A DNA stretch of 64,000 bases from Rivularia sp. PCC 7116 (GCF_000316665.1 NC_019678.1:8465001-8529000), one strand, 5' to 3'. Shown: positions 43,801-53,441, counted from the first letter of the stretch. A program made the numbers and translations. Notes: generated by a model not told the origin, from the sequence alone.

Positions 43801-44152
43801 CTTGCTTTAATAATTCGGAAAAACAAATATGACTAGATATAGAACTTCTAAAAGCTAATGTATTAAAATCTAAATTATTTTTTTGAGGAATGCAAGAACC
43901 AACTATAATATCTTCTTGAGCAGTGTATTTATGTAGCAGACATTTAAAAGCCGTTAGCAAACTTATAAATAGTCCATTCTCGGAGCTTTGATTCAGGGTT
44001 TTTACTGATTCGCATAATTGTCGAGGAAAAACAAAAGTTTCTATACCAATATCATATTCTTGATTGGAAGTTCTTAGTTTATCTGTAGTTAATTCTAAAA
44101 CCGGTACTCTACTAAGTTTATTTTGCCAATATTCTAAATTTTTATTAAGCAT
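40889..44152 (-). CDS. NRPS-like protein: half condensation, adenylation, carrier, thioesterase
   Basis: A 1087-residue single-module protein. Residues 1-250 match only the C-terminal lobe of a condensation domain: it begins at the YWQNKL motif and contains C5-C7-like blocks (HQDFSWQQLVEKL, TSVFQVMF), but HHxxxDG is absent. The adenylation domain (about 265-740) is complete: YIIYTSGSTGKSKGVM, NTYGPTEATVVVT, YKSGDLARFLPDG, RIDHQVKIRGFRIE and NDKVDRKALP. The carrier Ser is in DNFFSLGGNSLMA near 810. The type I thioesterase has Ser in LMGHSYEGLVTY near 930, an Asp and a late His. It lies amid polysaccharide genes, so it may activate an amino acid to modify the glycan, but that is inference. The upstream gap is too short for the missing half. 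Confidence 0.9.
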   Translation of the reverse strand: MLNKNLEYWQNKLSRVPVLELTTDKLRTSNQEYDIGIETFVFPRQLCESVKTLNQSSENGLFISLLTAFKCLLHKYTAQEDIIVGSCIPQKNNLDFNTLAFRSSISSHICFSELLKQVNQIVIEDFKHQDFSWQQLVEKLSAIGFYKDTSVFQVMFSLQDAFVMDTPLPINVDEFKSDLSLFVVEAREGLKGTFTYNQQLFAPQTIKRMIAHFENLLKIVVENPHTKVGEIAILSEIERYQILVEWNNTELDYPHDKCIHQLFEEQVAKTPDAVAVIFQEQQLTYQQLDNRANQLANYLQTLGIKPDTKVGICINRCLNMVVGILGILKAGAAYIPIDPNYPQERLSHMLDDSDVSVLLTTENLLSGLPANKAKQICLDRDWESLISHQSQESPTSDVKPSHLAYIIYTSGSTGKSKGVMIEHSSLVNFTITATKEYAINHRDRVLQFASISFDVAVEEIYPCLTNGATLILRTDEFLTNGHQMLQKCEQWGITVLDLPTAYWHQLVSDLATAESEAPQNLRLVIIGGEAVIPEKVRTWQKSFKNNQYPELINTYGPTEATVVVTRCKLSESINKDTGLAQMTIGKPFANVQIYILDSCLNPVPIGVPGELHIGGLCLARGYLNRPELTAQKFIPDPFNRGMRMYKSGDLARFLPDGNIDFLGRIDHQVKIRGFRIELGEIETVLNQHAAVKQAIVIPQEYEAGDKRLIAYIVPRSTQSPTNKQLKEFLKSRLPEYMIPSGFVSLEALPLTPNDKVDRKALPKPDKNNLNLEEEYLSARNDVEKKLVTLWEQAFRIQPIGIKDNFFSLGGNSLMATSMVAEIEKIFDKKLNQGVFFEASTIEQLAAILLQEEIATESVIKINFSGNKLPLFIIANNGFLYQQMIENLDTEQPVYIVQEPLDKASEMASRCIRKIRDIQPQGPYNLMGHSYEGLVTYEIAQQLYLQNEQIAFLGMLDTPTPEVENRAEEARLLFKRYQRLKAVLGFSWKDKTSFFKERVEYKLSESFKPLMPTLSKFMNEYKLKALPIKLNIFVAIFEFYGLEDANFGWDKWAKEVETHKIPGTHRSMLLKPENAQLLANKISICLTK

Positions 44153-44366
44153 AATATATATTATGTGGAAGATGCGATAATTACTAATAAGCTGATGTGC
44201 AGCTAGATTGTATAAAAGGTAAATTTAAAATTATTCGGTATTTTTTGTAGTGCGAATAGGAAATTCCGCATCTAGTATACAAATTAAATACGCAGTAGCT
44301 GATATCTCTTTTTTAACAAAAATATTATCTTAACTCTTTAGAAAATATACTTAATAATTAAATTAT

Positions 44367-45659
44367 TTAACGATGAGTGCGGGGAATAGTATTTAACTGA
44401 TTTATATATTCTGACCGATGATTTTCTGGTGATATTTTTACAGAAAAGGCAATTGCTACATAAATAACCCAAAACAAATCATTTTGGATCATTAATGTAG
44501 TTTCGCTAATATTTGCTAGCAACATATAAGTCATATAAACAAGCGGCCAAAACCCTTCAGAGGTTCTAGTAGTTCGCAACCAGTAAAATGATTTGGGTAT
44601 AGTTATAGCTAAGAATCCATAGACATATACTAATAGCCCGATCAAACCTATTTGCAACCACAAGTCTAAAAAGCCATTATGGGAATTAGGAGGAGTCCAT
44701 CCAGTTGCCTGCCAAATGTAGAAAGAAGGAGTATCTGGGCCAGACCAAAACGCCCCATATCCGTAGCCCAAAATAGGTTTTTGCCCTATCATTTCAAAGA
44801 TATAAGGCCACATATCTCCACGACCGGTAAGGGTAGTATCTTTACCAAGTGCTTTGAGAATGGCTTCTGTAGTTACCGAAACAATAACATAGAAAATTGC
44901 GCCGAAACTTCCAATTGCAATCGTGCTAGGCACCATTATATTATCTCGCCATCGAAAAACTCGAAAAGATATGCAGGCAGCAATTAAGCATATGCCATTT
45001 AATAAAGAACTTGTCGATCCAGAGCGTAGTAAAAGGATAAAAGCTAAACTAAAACACATCCATAGTAGCCAACTATATTTTTTCGAGCTATTAGCTAATA
45101 ATAAAAAGACAGCAATTCCTGGAACGATGACTTTACCTAGAGTGTTTTTATGGTTGTAAATACCTCGCCATTTTCCTGTATGAACCCCACCCATGATTCC
45201 ATACTTGGGTAATGCTGCAATAAATATAAAACTGAATATGACAGCAATGCCATACATCCAGCCTAAAAGCTTCAACTGTTGTTTAATGGTATATCGTGAA
45301 GCAAAATACAAGCCGAACAAGCTAGTTCCAACTATGGCAATTCCCCTAGTCAAAGTTTTTTTAGGAAGAGAAGACCATACGCAAGAAAATACAGCAATTC
45401 CGACTAATAATAAAATTATTTTTTCTTTCTTCATTACATGTATGACTTTTTTCCATCTAAGAAGAAGTAGAAAAAAAGTTACTAGATAATTGAAGAAGAA
45501 TAAAACTAAAATTAAAGAAGTGTTTGTTTCGCCAGAATCATCACCTTCACTTGCTCCGCCAGACAAAAGTACTGTTAATGGTCCTCCAGAATACAGCAGT
45601 AAAGATACGACGGTAAATGCCTCTTCGGTAAATAATAAAAGTTTCTTCATTAATTTCAC
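44367..45659 (-). CDS. O-antigen ligase/polymerase-type membrane protein (Wzy-like)
   Basis: A 430-residue membrane protein with about ten to twelve helices, of the PF04932 family. Conserved features: SGSTSSLLNGICLIA near 205, the large periplasmic loop with GRGDMWPYIFEMIGQKPILGYGYGAFW near 270, and NSHNGFLDLWLQIGLIGL near 320, where the Arg and His residues are typical of the polymerase/ligase active site. In a Wzx/Wzy locus it most likely polymerises the lipid-linked repeat units on the periplasmic side. Its first 4 bases overlap the end of the GT4 gene upstream (45656), so the two are translationally coupled. Confidence 0.9.
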   Translation of the reverse strand: MKLMKKLLLFTEEAFTVVSLLLYSGGPLTVLLSGGASEGDDSGETNTSLILVLFFFNYLVTFFLLLLRWKKVIHVMKKEKIILLLVGIAVFSCVWSSLPKKTLTRGIAIVGTSLFGLYFASRYTIKQQLKLLGWMYGIAVIFSFIFIAALPKYGIMGGVHTGKWRGIYNHKNTLGKVIVPGIAVFLLLANSSKKYSWLLWMCFSLAFILLLRSGSTSSLLNGICLIAACISFRVFRWRDNIMVPSTIAIGSFGAIFYVIVSVTTEAILKALGKDTTLTGRGDMWPYIFEMIGQKPILGYGYGAFWSGPDTPSFYIWQATGWTPPNSHNGFLDLWLQIGLIGLLVYVYGFLAITIPKSFYWLRTTRTSEGFWPLVYMTYMLLANISETTLMIQNDLFWVIYVAIAFSVKISPENHRSEYINQLNTIPRTHR

Positions 45660-46762
45660 CGAGAAATATTTTTGAGATAAATTGCTTTACGATAAATTTC
45701 AATTGTTTGAGTGGCAATATTTAACCAGTTCAAATCATCTTCACAACGATATAGTGCTGCTGTTTGTATCTGATGCTGTAATTTGCGATCGCTCAACAAA
45801 CGAATAATCGCATCGGCTAAAGCTGTAGCATCCCGAGGGGGAACTAATAACCCGTCTTGCTCGGAACAAATCATTTCAGCCAAACCACCAATTTCAGAAG
45901 CAATCACTGGGGTACCCATCGCATAAGCAAGAGATGCGACACCGCTCTGAGATGCTTCTATGTAAGGTAAAATAACTGCGGTACTACGCCCAAAAAGACT
46001 TGCAACATCCTCTGATGGAATATATTTATTGAGAATTTCGTAATGTTTTTCATCCCAGCTATCAGGAAAATATCGTTTTAAATTGTCTCCCTTTCCAGCA
46101 ATAATTAATTTAACTTGAGGAATGCTTTCTATAATTAAAGGCATTGCTTGAAGCAGATATTTCAGACCTTTATAAGCCCAAATACGTCCGTAAAATAGAA
46201 GAGTGTAAGGTTCTCTGACTGTGTTATTGTCTTTTGCCAACCGCTGATATAAACTACCTAATTCTCCATGAGGAAGAATACATATCCTTTCTTGAGGAAC
46301 TGCAAACTCTTTCACTAGAGCAGTTTTGAGGGAATTTGCATGAACTATTAGCTGCTGCGATCGCCAAAATGCAATCTGTCTTGTATATTCTGAACCGATG
46401 ACATTATCTTTGTCTCCGGGATGACGAAAAACATCGTGAATAGTTGTCACCAAGGCAGGCATATTATTAAGCAATAAAGTTAAATCGTACCAAGGGTCAT
46501 TTGTTTCTTGGACGTGTAATACATCGGGTTCGATTTTACGAATAATACTTATTAATTGACCCATCGCAGAGAAATTACGCGGGTCGCGAATGCGATATTT
46601 TGTAAAAGTAATTATCTTAATTCTTGAATCTAATAAGTCTTGTGTTTGTCTAGTTAATTGTTCGGGATGGATTAAAGTTAGCTCGATATCTTGAGCAGCT
46701 AAAGCGTTGGCTAGTTGAACGGTATACTCGTAAAAGCAAAAATGCAATAAAGCGACTTTCAT
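45656..46762 (-). CDS. GT4-family glycosyltransferase
   Basis: A 368-residue GT-B glycosyltransferase. Features: LHVQETNDPWYDL and VTTIHDVFRHPG in the acceptor half; LLFYGRIWAYKGLKYLLQAM and LIIAGKGDNLKRYF in the donor half; and the late glutamate motif PYIEASQSGVASLAYAMGTPVIASEIGGLAEMI. The residues SQSGV in place of the usual E-G-F-G are seen in a subset of GT4 enzymes. It overlaps the wzy-like gene by 4 bases and lies 53 bases after the GT2 gene. Sugar specificity cannot be told. Confidence 0.92.
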   Translation of the reverse strand: MKVALLHFCFYEYTVQLANALAAQDIELTLIHPEQLTRQTQDLLDSRIKIITFTKYRIRDPRNFSAMGQLISIIRKIEPDVLHVQETNDPWYDLTLLLNNMPALVTTIHDVFRHPGDKDNVIGSEYTRQIAFWRSQQLIVHANSLKTALVKEFAVPQERICILPHGELGSLYQRLAKDNNTVREPYTLLFYGRIWAYKGLKYLLQAMPLIIESIPQVKLIIAGKGDNLKRYFPDSWDEKHYEILNKYIPSEDVASLFGRSTAVILPYIEASQSGVASLAYAMGTPVIASEIGGLAEMICSEQDGLLVPPRDATALADAIIRLLSDRKLQHQIQTAALYRCEDDLNWLNIATQTIEIYRKAIYLKNISR

Positions 46763-46815
46763 TATTTATATTCATTCCCTAATTTAAAATTAAACTGGAT
46801 AACATATACTTAAAA

Positions 46816-47793
46816 TTACCTAGACTTGCTTATAGGTATTTGATTAAAATATAAAGATAATCTACGCCGGATTATTCTTGGTATCTGTGTTGATAAATGA
46901 TAAAAGAAATAAGGATTGTTTTTCATTTTTATTAAAGCATTTAAATAATCAGTCTGCTTCAGAGAATCTACAACTAAAAAATAAGGTCTAGTTTTTTCAA
47001 TCAGATACAAACGTTTTTGTAAAGCAGCTAGTAATTTTTGATTATTTATTATGTAATCTTGCTGTAGATAATATTTTGTTGCTTCACAGTATGCTTCAAG
47101 TCTTTTTATCCTACTTTGTGCAACTGATGAGCCAGGACGAGAACGATAGAAATAGTAAGGATTTGGGACAAACAAAAATTTTGCTCCATGCGCCAAACAT
47201 ATTAGATAAAACCAAAAATCTCCGCCAATCAAAATATTGTCGTGATTTTTTATATTATGTTTTTGTATAAAATTTATTTTAATTAATGGTTTAGTTAAAC
47301 CTAAATGTAAACCCCACATTCCAGGTACATCTTTTTCAATAAAATCAATCGAAGAGATTTCAGTATTATTTTTTATTTTGTATTTACTTTGACTTAATAA
47401 TGTACTCCAGGGCAAGTTCTTACCATCTTGGATAAAATATATATCGTCGGCAATTATATCTACGTTTTGCGAATTAGCTATTTTTAATAGTTTCTCTAAT
47501 CTATCAACAGCATACCAATCATCTGAATCAAGCCGAGTTATCCAATTGCCTTTAGCTACTTTTATGGCTCTATTCGTACTAAAGTTTTGTCCTAAATTTC
47601 GCTGATTGACTAATACCTTTATCCGCTTATCAAAAAAACTGTTAATAACTTCTAAAGTATTATCTGTCGAACCATCATCTACAATAATTATTTCTATATT
47701 CTTTTCAGTTTGTTGCAATGCTGAATTTATTGCTTGTGCAATATATTTTTCAGTATTATACGCAAGAATAATCACCGATACTTCTGGATTCAT
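46816..47793 (-). CDS. GT2-family glycosyltransferase
   Basis: A 325-residue inverting GT-A glycosyltransferase. The N-terminal nucleotide-binding domain shows VSVIILAYNTEKYIAQAINS, IIIVDDGSTDNTLEVI (near 35), and the metal-binding DXD in LDSDDWYAVDRLEK (near 90). The acceptor domain contains GGDFWFYLICLAHG. The C-terminal helices are basic, so it may sit on the cytoplasmic membrane. Within the locus it probably adds one residue of the repeat unit. It lies 42 bases after the flippase gene. Confidence 0.92.
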   Translation of the reverse strand: MNPEVSVIILAYNTEKYIAQAINSALQQTEKNIEIIIVDDGSTDNTLEVINSFFDKRIKVLVNQRNLGQNFSTNRAIKVAKGNWITRLDSDDWYAVDRLEKLLKIANSQNVDIIADDIYFIQDGKNLPWSTLLSQSKYKIKNNTEISSIDFIEKDVPGMWGLHLGLTKPLIKINFIQKHNIKNHDNILIGGDFWFYLICLAHGAKFLFVPNPYYFYRSRPGSSVAQSRIKRLEAYCEATKYYLQQDYIINNQKLLAALQKRLYLIEKTRPYFLVVDSLKQTDYLNALIKMKNNPYFFYHLSTQIPRIIRRRLSLYFNQIPISKSR

Positions 47794-47835
47794 AATTGCA
47801 CCTCATTGATAGAATCCACAACTTTACATTTCACT

Positions 47836-49275
47836 TTATTTACGTTTAAGTAACAATTTTGCCCATTCCTCATTAGAATTGTAAACTGTATAAACCCCTA
47901 AAATGCTGACAAAAAGAAAGTAAAATAAGCTTGAAATTATTAAAACTGATATAATATGAAAATTTAATTCTTGTAAAATTATCAAGACAGGTAACATCAA
48001 AAGACTTATGATTAGAGGACGATAAACAGTAGACCATAAATTCAAATGAAATAATCTTCGATGAGATTCAATATAATAAATTAACAAAGCTACATAGTCG
48101 GTAAATATGACTGTAATCGCAGCACCATTTAACTTATATTGGGCAACAAGCACTATACTTATTAAACAATCTAAAATAGTTGTAATAAAAACTTGCCTAA
48201 GATTAACTTTTTCTAAACCATTTGCAACTAATACATAACTCAAAGGTCGAATAAACGATGACGAAATTAAACCAAAAGTAAATACATTCAAAGCAAATTT
48301 GGCTTCAGCAAAGCTTTGTTCGTGGTATAGCAATATAAGTAACTCTTTACCAAAATATAAAAGCCCAAGCATCAACGGTAAAGCAACCATTAATAATATT
48401 TCTATAGTCATTTGCGTAATTTGACGCTGACTATCTTTTCCCGAGTTAATAGCTTTAGACATTTTGGGAAAAACAGCTAAAACAACACTGTGGGAAATAA
48501 TTTGAAAAGGCTGCATTAATTGAGTAACCGCACCGTATAGCCCTACAACTAATTCGCCACCTAATAAAGAAAGAATAAAAACCTGAAGTCTATACCCTAA
48601 AACAGATATACCTTCAATAACTATAAATGCACCAGAAGCTTTAGTTGTATGCCACATAAACTTCCAGTCCAATCGCCATTTAAATTTAACTAATTGGACT
48701 ATAAAACACCATTCGATTACAAATATTAGGCATTCCGAAGCCACCATAATTGCTGCAACAATAGCAATATTATGTTTTAGATTCATAGCCAAAATCATTA
48801 CTAGTACGCGCAGAATATAAATTGGTGCCGTACTAATAGCAATGATATGCATTTTCTCTTGTGCCTGAAAAATAGATTCAGTTACATTAGAAAGAGAAAA
48901 TGGAATAATAGCCCCACCCAAGATATAACAAACTATAGAAGTATCCCAACTGTAGGGAAGAAAATACACTATAATTGCCAGCACCAAATAGCCAATGATG
49001 CTAAACAAAAACTGCAAAAAAGTACCGCTAATTAAATAAACTGAAGTTTCTGAAGGATTGCGTGCGAGTTCTCGTGTAAACAGAGTTTTGAATCCTTGGG
49101 AGGCTAAAGTCATAAAGACATAATAAAAACTAAAAGCAAGCATATATTGCCCTAGTTCGTAAGCTCCCAAAATTCGAGCAATTGATGCAACTAAGATGAA
49201 AGTTGTAATACTCTGACTTAAGCGATTCAAAAGCAAGGAAAAAGAATTTCCTAATAGCTTGCGTAATGCTTCCAT
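47836..49275 (-). CDS. Wzx-type lipid-linked oligosaccharide flippase
   Basis: A 479-residue polytopic membrane protein with about 12-14 helices, of the MATE/MOP exporter superfamily. The start LGNSFSLLLNRLSQSITTFILVASIARILGAYELGQYML is typical of RfbX/Wzx proteins. Conserved later blocks are VVGLYGAVTQLMQPFQI and GKELLILLYHEQSFAEA. It flips the undecaprenyl-linked repeat unit to the periplasmic side, where Wzy acts. Spacing of 41-42 bases on both sides places it in one operon with the Wzc-like and GT2 genes. Confidence 0.9.
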   Translation of the reverse strand: MEALRKLLGNSFSLLLNRLSQSITTFILVASIARILGAYELGQYMLAFSFYYVFMTLASQGFKTLFTRELARNPSETSVYLISGTFLQFLFSIIGYLVLAIIVYFLPYSWDTSIVCYILGGAIIPFSLSNVTESIFQAQEKMHIIAISTAPIYILRVLVMILAMNLKHNIAIVAAIMVASECLIFVIEWCFIVQLVKFKWRLDWKFMWHTTKASGAFIVIEGISVLGYRLQVFILSLLGGELVVGLYGAVTQLMQPFQIISHSVVLAVFPKMSKAINSGKDSQRQITQMTIEILLMVALPLMLGLLYFGKELLILLYHEQSFAEAKFALNVFTFGLISSSFIRPLSYVLVANGLEKVNLRQVFITTILDCLISIVLVAQYKLNGAAITVIFTDYVALLIYYIESHRRLFHLNLWSTVYRPLIISLLMLPVLIILQELNFHIISVLIISSLFYFLFVSILGVYTVYNSNEEWAKLLLKRK

Positions 49276-49316
49276 TGATAAATTGCACCCTTAAAAAGTA
49301 GAGAGGAAACAGCGAT

Positions 49317-51500
49317 TTAAAATGATTTTGTTTTCATAGGTTCTGGATGGGAATTATCCTTATCAGAGTAGTCCTTAGCGTAATAAAAATAACTCTCAGA
49401 TTCATTTTCTGGAATTACACCATTTACTACCATGCCTAATAAATTTTGCCCGGAACGTTCTAAAGCTTCTTTAGCTGTAGCAGCATCAGCAGAAGTTAGT
49501 ATTCCTGGGCGGGCTACTAATAGAACACCATCAGCCATTTTTCCTAAAGCCAAAGCATCCGCTCTCATCACTAAGGATGGTGCATCAATAATCACAAAGT
49601 CATATGTATTTTTAAAATCCTCAATCAAAGTTTCCATTTTGCGAGAATCCAGTAGAAACAAAGGATTAGGAGTAGTAGCTCCTGCAGTCAAAATATCTAA
49701 ACTAAGCATTCCGCCACTGACAACGGTTTCAAATTCTACTTGACCGACAATAATATCGCTTAAACCTTTGACATTATTTACACCCCATAAATTATGCTGT
49801 AGAGGACTTTGCATATCTGCATCTACAAGCAATACTCTTTGTCCTAATTGCGCGATCGCAGCTGCTAAGTTTGCCGAGACGGTTGATTTACCTTCTTTAG
49901 GAACGGAGCTTGTAACTACAATTACCTGTAATGGTTTATCTGCACTAATAAATTTCAGGTTCGCTTGAAGCATTCTATATGCATCTGCAATTGGTAAATC
50001 GGGATTGTCTCTTACAGGTATATCGGGTAAGGTGTTCGCATCTTTGTTATGAACATGGGATTTCTTTTTTAACGAAGGTATAGTACTAAGTAAGGTATAC
50101 CCAAATAACTTTCTGATTTCTTTAAGAGTTTTAACGGATCTATCTTTTAATTCCAGCAATACAATCATGGCAGTTGCAATTAAAGTACCTAAAGCACCTC
50201 CCAAAATCAGAAAGAGAATTTTGGTTGATTTAATAGACTTATTTGCGACAAAAGCAGGTTCAATTATCCGCGCATTACCAATATTCTGGTTTTCCGTAAC
50301 TCTTACTTCTTGGAGTTTTTGTAAAAGATTTTCATGAGTTGTTATAGCTGTTTCTAGTTGTCGCTCGTATTTCTTTTCTGTTTGCTCTAACTTAGGTAAA
50401 CGATTAATTCTTTGTTTGTGAATTTCTAATGCTGTTAATAAAGAATTGAGGCGATTTTTTAAAGCGACAGTTTCGACTTCAGATTTTATCAGTTCCTCTG
50501 TTAGCTTTTGAGTGACTTCACCAATTTGCAAATTTCCTCTACTAAAACCAGTAGTATTACTAACCTGAGCTACTCTCCTATTCAACAATCTCTGTAGAGC
50601 ATTTCTTCTACCGATTAAACTTTGTACTGTTGGATGTGCTGTAAAAAAACGAGTTTGAGCTATTGCTAAATCGTTTTCTACTTGTTGCAAATTTTGTAAA
50701 ACCTGCTGTACTCCAGTAGAACTTTTCAGAGAATCGCTATTTATCGCATCCTGAAAATTCATGCCGATTTTGCTCTGGAGACTTTGAAAGCGAGCCGTAA
50801 CTTCTGCTAAAGTTACTCTTGTTTCAGTGATTCTAGTTTCTAATTCTTTCTGGATTACTATAGCGTTTCGCGATTCTTCTTCTAAAGAAATTACATTGTT
50901 TTCTTGCTGAAATTGACGTAATTTTCTTTCGGCTTCATTGACGGTATTTTGAGTTTCAGGCAATTGTTTGGCAATAAAATCACCAGCAGCAACAGCCGCC
51001 GCTCTATTCGTTTGGATATTATTTTCTATATATAGATTCATCAACTCATTAACAACATCTCCTGCTTCTTTGGGATTTTTACTCTCATAAGAAATTTGCA
51101 GAACATCGGTTGCCGGAATTGCTCTAAGATTAATAATTTTTGCTAGTTCCTTTGCCTCTAAGGTTGCACCTTCATCATCTTTGAGCTTTAATTTCCTTAT
51201 TGTCTCAATTAAAATAGGCTTGGAACTAATTACTTCTATCTCGGTATTTATAGGGCTACTTTTGAGATCTAGTCCTTCTAACTGCCCAATTTCTTGCCCT
51301 AATCCTGTGAGAGCAGAAGTCTGGTTTACTTTTTTAATCAAAAGTTTACCTTGAGCCTCAAAAACTGGTTTTTTAAAAGAGCCTAATACTGCTGCTGCTC
51401 CAACACAAATCGTGAATATAAATGCAGCAGACAACCAGCGCCGCTTGATTATGTACCAAAATTTTTCTAAATCTAAATCTACCGATTCCCTAGATTCCAT
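49317..51500 (-). CDS. Wzc/GumC-type polysaccharide co-polymerase with tyrosine autokinase
   Basis: A 727-residue membrane protein controlling polymerisation and export of the polysaccharide. It has an N-terminal Wzz-type domain with a first membrane helix (about 20-40), a long periplasmic coiled coil (about 175-405), a second helix near 430-450, and a C-terminal cytoplasmic BY-kinase. Kinase motifs: Walker A SSVPKEGKSTVSANLAAA near 530, Walker A' LLVDADMQSP, and Walker B FVIIDAPSL. The C-terminal tail is Tyr-rich (ESYFYYAKDY), the usual autophosphorylation cluster. As the first gene of the minus-strand cluster, it follows a 1.1-kb noncoding region that probably carries the operon promoter. 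Confidence 0.94.
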   Translation of the reverse strand: MESRESVDLDLEKFWYIIKRRWLSAAFIFTICVGAAAVLGSFKKPVFEAQGKLLIKKVNQTSALTGLGQEIGQLEGLDLKSSPINTEIEVISSKPILIETIRKLKLKDDEGATLEAKELAKIINLRAIPATDVLQISYESKNPKEAGDVVNELMNLYIENNIQTNRAAAVAAGDFIAKQLPETQNTVNEAERKLRQFQQENNVISLEEESRNAIVIQKELETRITETRVTLAEVTARFQSLQSKIGMNFQDAINSDSLKSSTGVQQVLQNLQQVENDLAIAQTRFFTAHPTVQSLIGRRNALQRLLNRRVAQVSNTTGFSRGNLQIGEVTQKLTEELIKSEVETVALKNRLNSLLTALEIHKQRINRLPKLEQTEKKYERQLETAITTHENLLQKLQEVRVTENQNIGNARIIEPAFVANKSIKSTKILFLILGGALGTLIATAMIVLLELKDRSVKTLKEIRKLFGYTLLSTIPSLKKKSHVHNKDANTLPDIPVRDNPDLPIADAYRMLQANLKFISADKPLQVIVVTSSVPKEGKSTVSANLAAAIAQLGQRVLLVDADMQSPLQHNLWGVNNVKGLSDIIVGQVEFETVVSGGMLSLDILTAGATTPNPLFLLDSRKMETLIEDFKNTYDFVIIDAPSLVMRADALALGKMADGVLLVARPGILTSADAATAKEALERSGQNLLGMVVNGVIPENESESYFYYAKDYSDKDNSHPEPMKTKSF

Positions 51501-52604
51501 GATTATTTAAATGATATATATAATTTAAAATTTATTTTAAAAGTATGAATTATTTTGAAAACATAAACTATTTATGCATGGCATCTCTTTAAACATAAAT
51601 ATTTTATGATTTAAGAGATATCATTCATATTAAAGCTTAACTTCATTCATCAGTCTTTCTCTACCGGATAACTACGGAAAAGTTGATTTTAAGCTTGACT
51701 GACTAATATAAAAAATTAACAATTATCTCTAAAAGTACTTAGGTGGATAAACGTATTTTTATACTTGTAAAAAATACTTCGTTAGTTCACTAATCTCGTG
51801 TTTTTTGTTTTAATTCACATTCTGGACTTTTTTTTAGTCAAGCTTCACTAGTGAAATATCATTTTAAACCCACTCAAGTTTTTACACTCATGAAAAGAGT
51901 AACTCTAAATATGAGCTTGGGAATTTATTTTCAGACAGCTATTAAACTATTAACATTGATGCAAGATGTTAGCGTAGCGCTCGATTAGCTACGAAATAAG
52001 CAACATGGCTAAACGGCATAAGCTTTAACTTAAATATGTGGGTGAAATCCCCATTGCGTAATTTCAACCTTTTTCCTTAGTTTTAAAAGTTTTGGTGAAT
52101 GAGAGAATAATGAGAAAGTTTCGTTAAGGATTAAACCTGATGCAGCGAGACGGTTTTACTTATTTGCCAAAACTGTAAGAATACGAACATTTACTGTTGC
52201 CCATAAACTCATGCATCAATACTACTCAGTTAAGCAATCAAACTCATTTTTCAGATCCCCCAACCCCCGCTAATCTGGGGGCTTTTATTCCCTCCTTTTT
52301 AAGCAGGGTTAGGGAGGATCTCCCCTTAACCGAGCAGTATTAACTCATGCATATACTAAAAAATCCCCATAACAAAAGGGGAGCTTAAAAAATATAATCG
52401 CACGGAATAATTAATAAAATTTTCAACAAGCTGTTTTACTTAGCCTTTTTCAACCTTATATACCATTGAGCCTAAGTAACGTAACAATCATGCCACACAA
52501 GTTAGAACGATTAAATAAAAGATTAACTTAATAATTATAAAAAAAAATACTATCTATAATATTCATAGGGAAAAGCTTCCCCATGAATATTCTGCTCCTC
52601 AATT
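51501..52604. other. 1.1-kb gene-free region upstream of the polysaccharide operon
   Basis: AT-rich, with no ORF of coding character on either strand. It holds a repeat fragment at about 52254-52322 (GATCCCCCAACCCCCGC and GGGAGGATC-type ends) and a partial dispersed sequence, TTAGCGTAGCGCTCGATTAGC, at about 51969. The bases adjacent to 51500 should hold the polysaccharide operon promoter and leader. No known RNA element was recognised. Confidence 0.6.
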
Positions 52605-52964
52605 CTAATAAGCATCTTCAACTTCCAATTGGGCTACAGTTACAGCATTAAAAGCAAACGCTGCAACCATAGGTATCGGACACCTCAACCAGTAGGTAAC
52701 ACCAGCTGCTATCATTGTTGCCACTACTGCCGTAATAGACCAAATCCTTTCCTCACAGGTCAAACCTCTTTCTGCTTTAATTGTTCTAAGAACCTTTGTT
52801 GGGATTGGCTCGGGCATTACTGCGCCTGGAGGAAAAGCCCAAAAGTTATTACAGCGCTCTATATATAGATCCGTCCAGCCATTATCTTGGCACCATTGAT
52901 CAATCCATTCATCTTTGTAATGTCTCATAGGATTGCTAACAAGTCGATTGAAATTCTTCAGCAT
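52605..52964 (-). CDS. Conserved small cyanobacterial protein, unknown function
   Basis: A 119-residue protein whose start (HYKDEWIDQWCQDNGWTDLYIERCNNFWAFPPGAVMPEPIP as several adjoining blocks) seems familiar from other cyanobacteria. The N-terminal half is soluble and rich in Trp. The C-terminal third is hydrophobic (WSITAVVATMIAAGVTYWL and PMVAAFAFNAVTVA), giving two membrane helices. I know no function. It stands alone, without same-strand neighbours nearby. The start MLKNFNRLVSN may be preceded by an internal ATG at MRHYKDEW. Confidence 0.75.
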   Translation of the reverse strand: MLKNFNRLVSNPMRHYKDEWIDQWCQDNGWTDLYIERCNNFWAFPPGAVMPEPIPTKVLRTIKAERGLTCEERIWSITAVVATMIAAGVTYWLRCPIPMVAAFAFNAVTVAQLEVEDAY

Positions 52965-53441
52965 AACTTTTCAATAATAATAAATAGAAATATCTCGATT
53001 AATACTCATAGTTAACAATTCTCTACTAGAAAAGTTGTAACTAGGAAGTGTGAAGCTTTGTAAAGACTGAATTATTGTTTATAAAGCAGTAAAACAGGGC
53101 TTTCACTAATTACAAGACTAACAGCAATCGCCGAGTTATTTCGTCAAATGATAATAAACTTTATCAATTCCCTTGAAAGTAAATTTTTCTCAACATTTTC
53201 AACAGCTTTAACAGGATTTTTATTGAAGAAATGTAAACTTTTTAGTTATCTAATTTAATCAAGGCTAAAAATCATTTCTCAACAGTTAGAGAGTCATGTC
53301 TTATCATATAAAGCGACTAATAAATCTAATTTATAATTCAAGTGAGATACGTCCAACACTGTTTATATAACTTAGAAGTTTAAAGGTATAAATAGTGTAA
53401 GCTTAATTTAGTCTAAAGATATCTAATTTGATCTTAAACAC
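52965..53441. other. 477-base gene-free stretch
   Basis: AT-rich with no repeats of note. It could hold the promoter of the following pentapeptide pseudogene and purK. Nothing else was seen. Confidence 0.45.
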
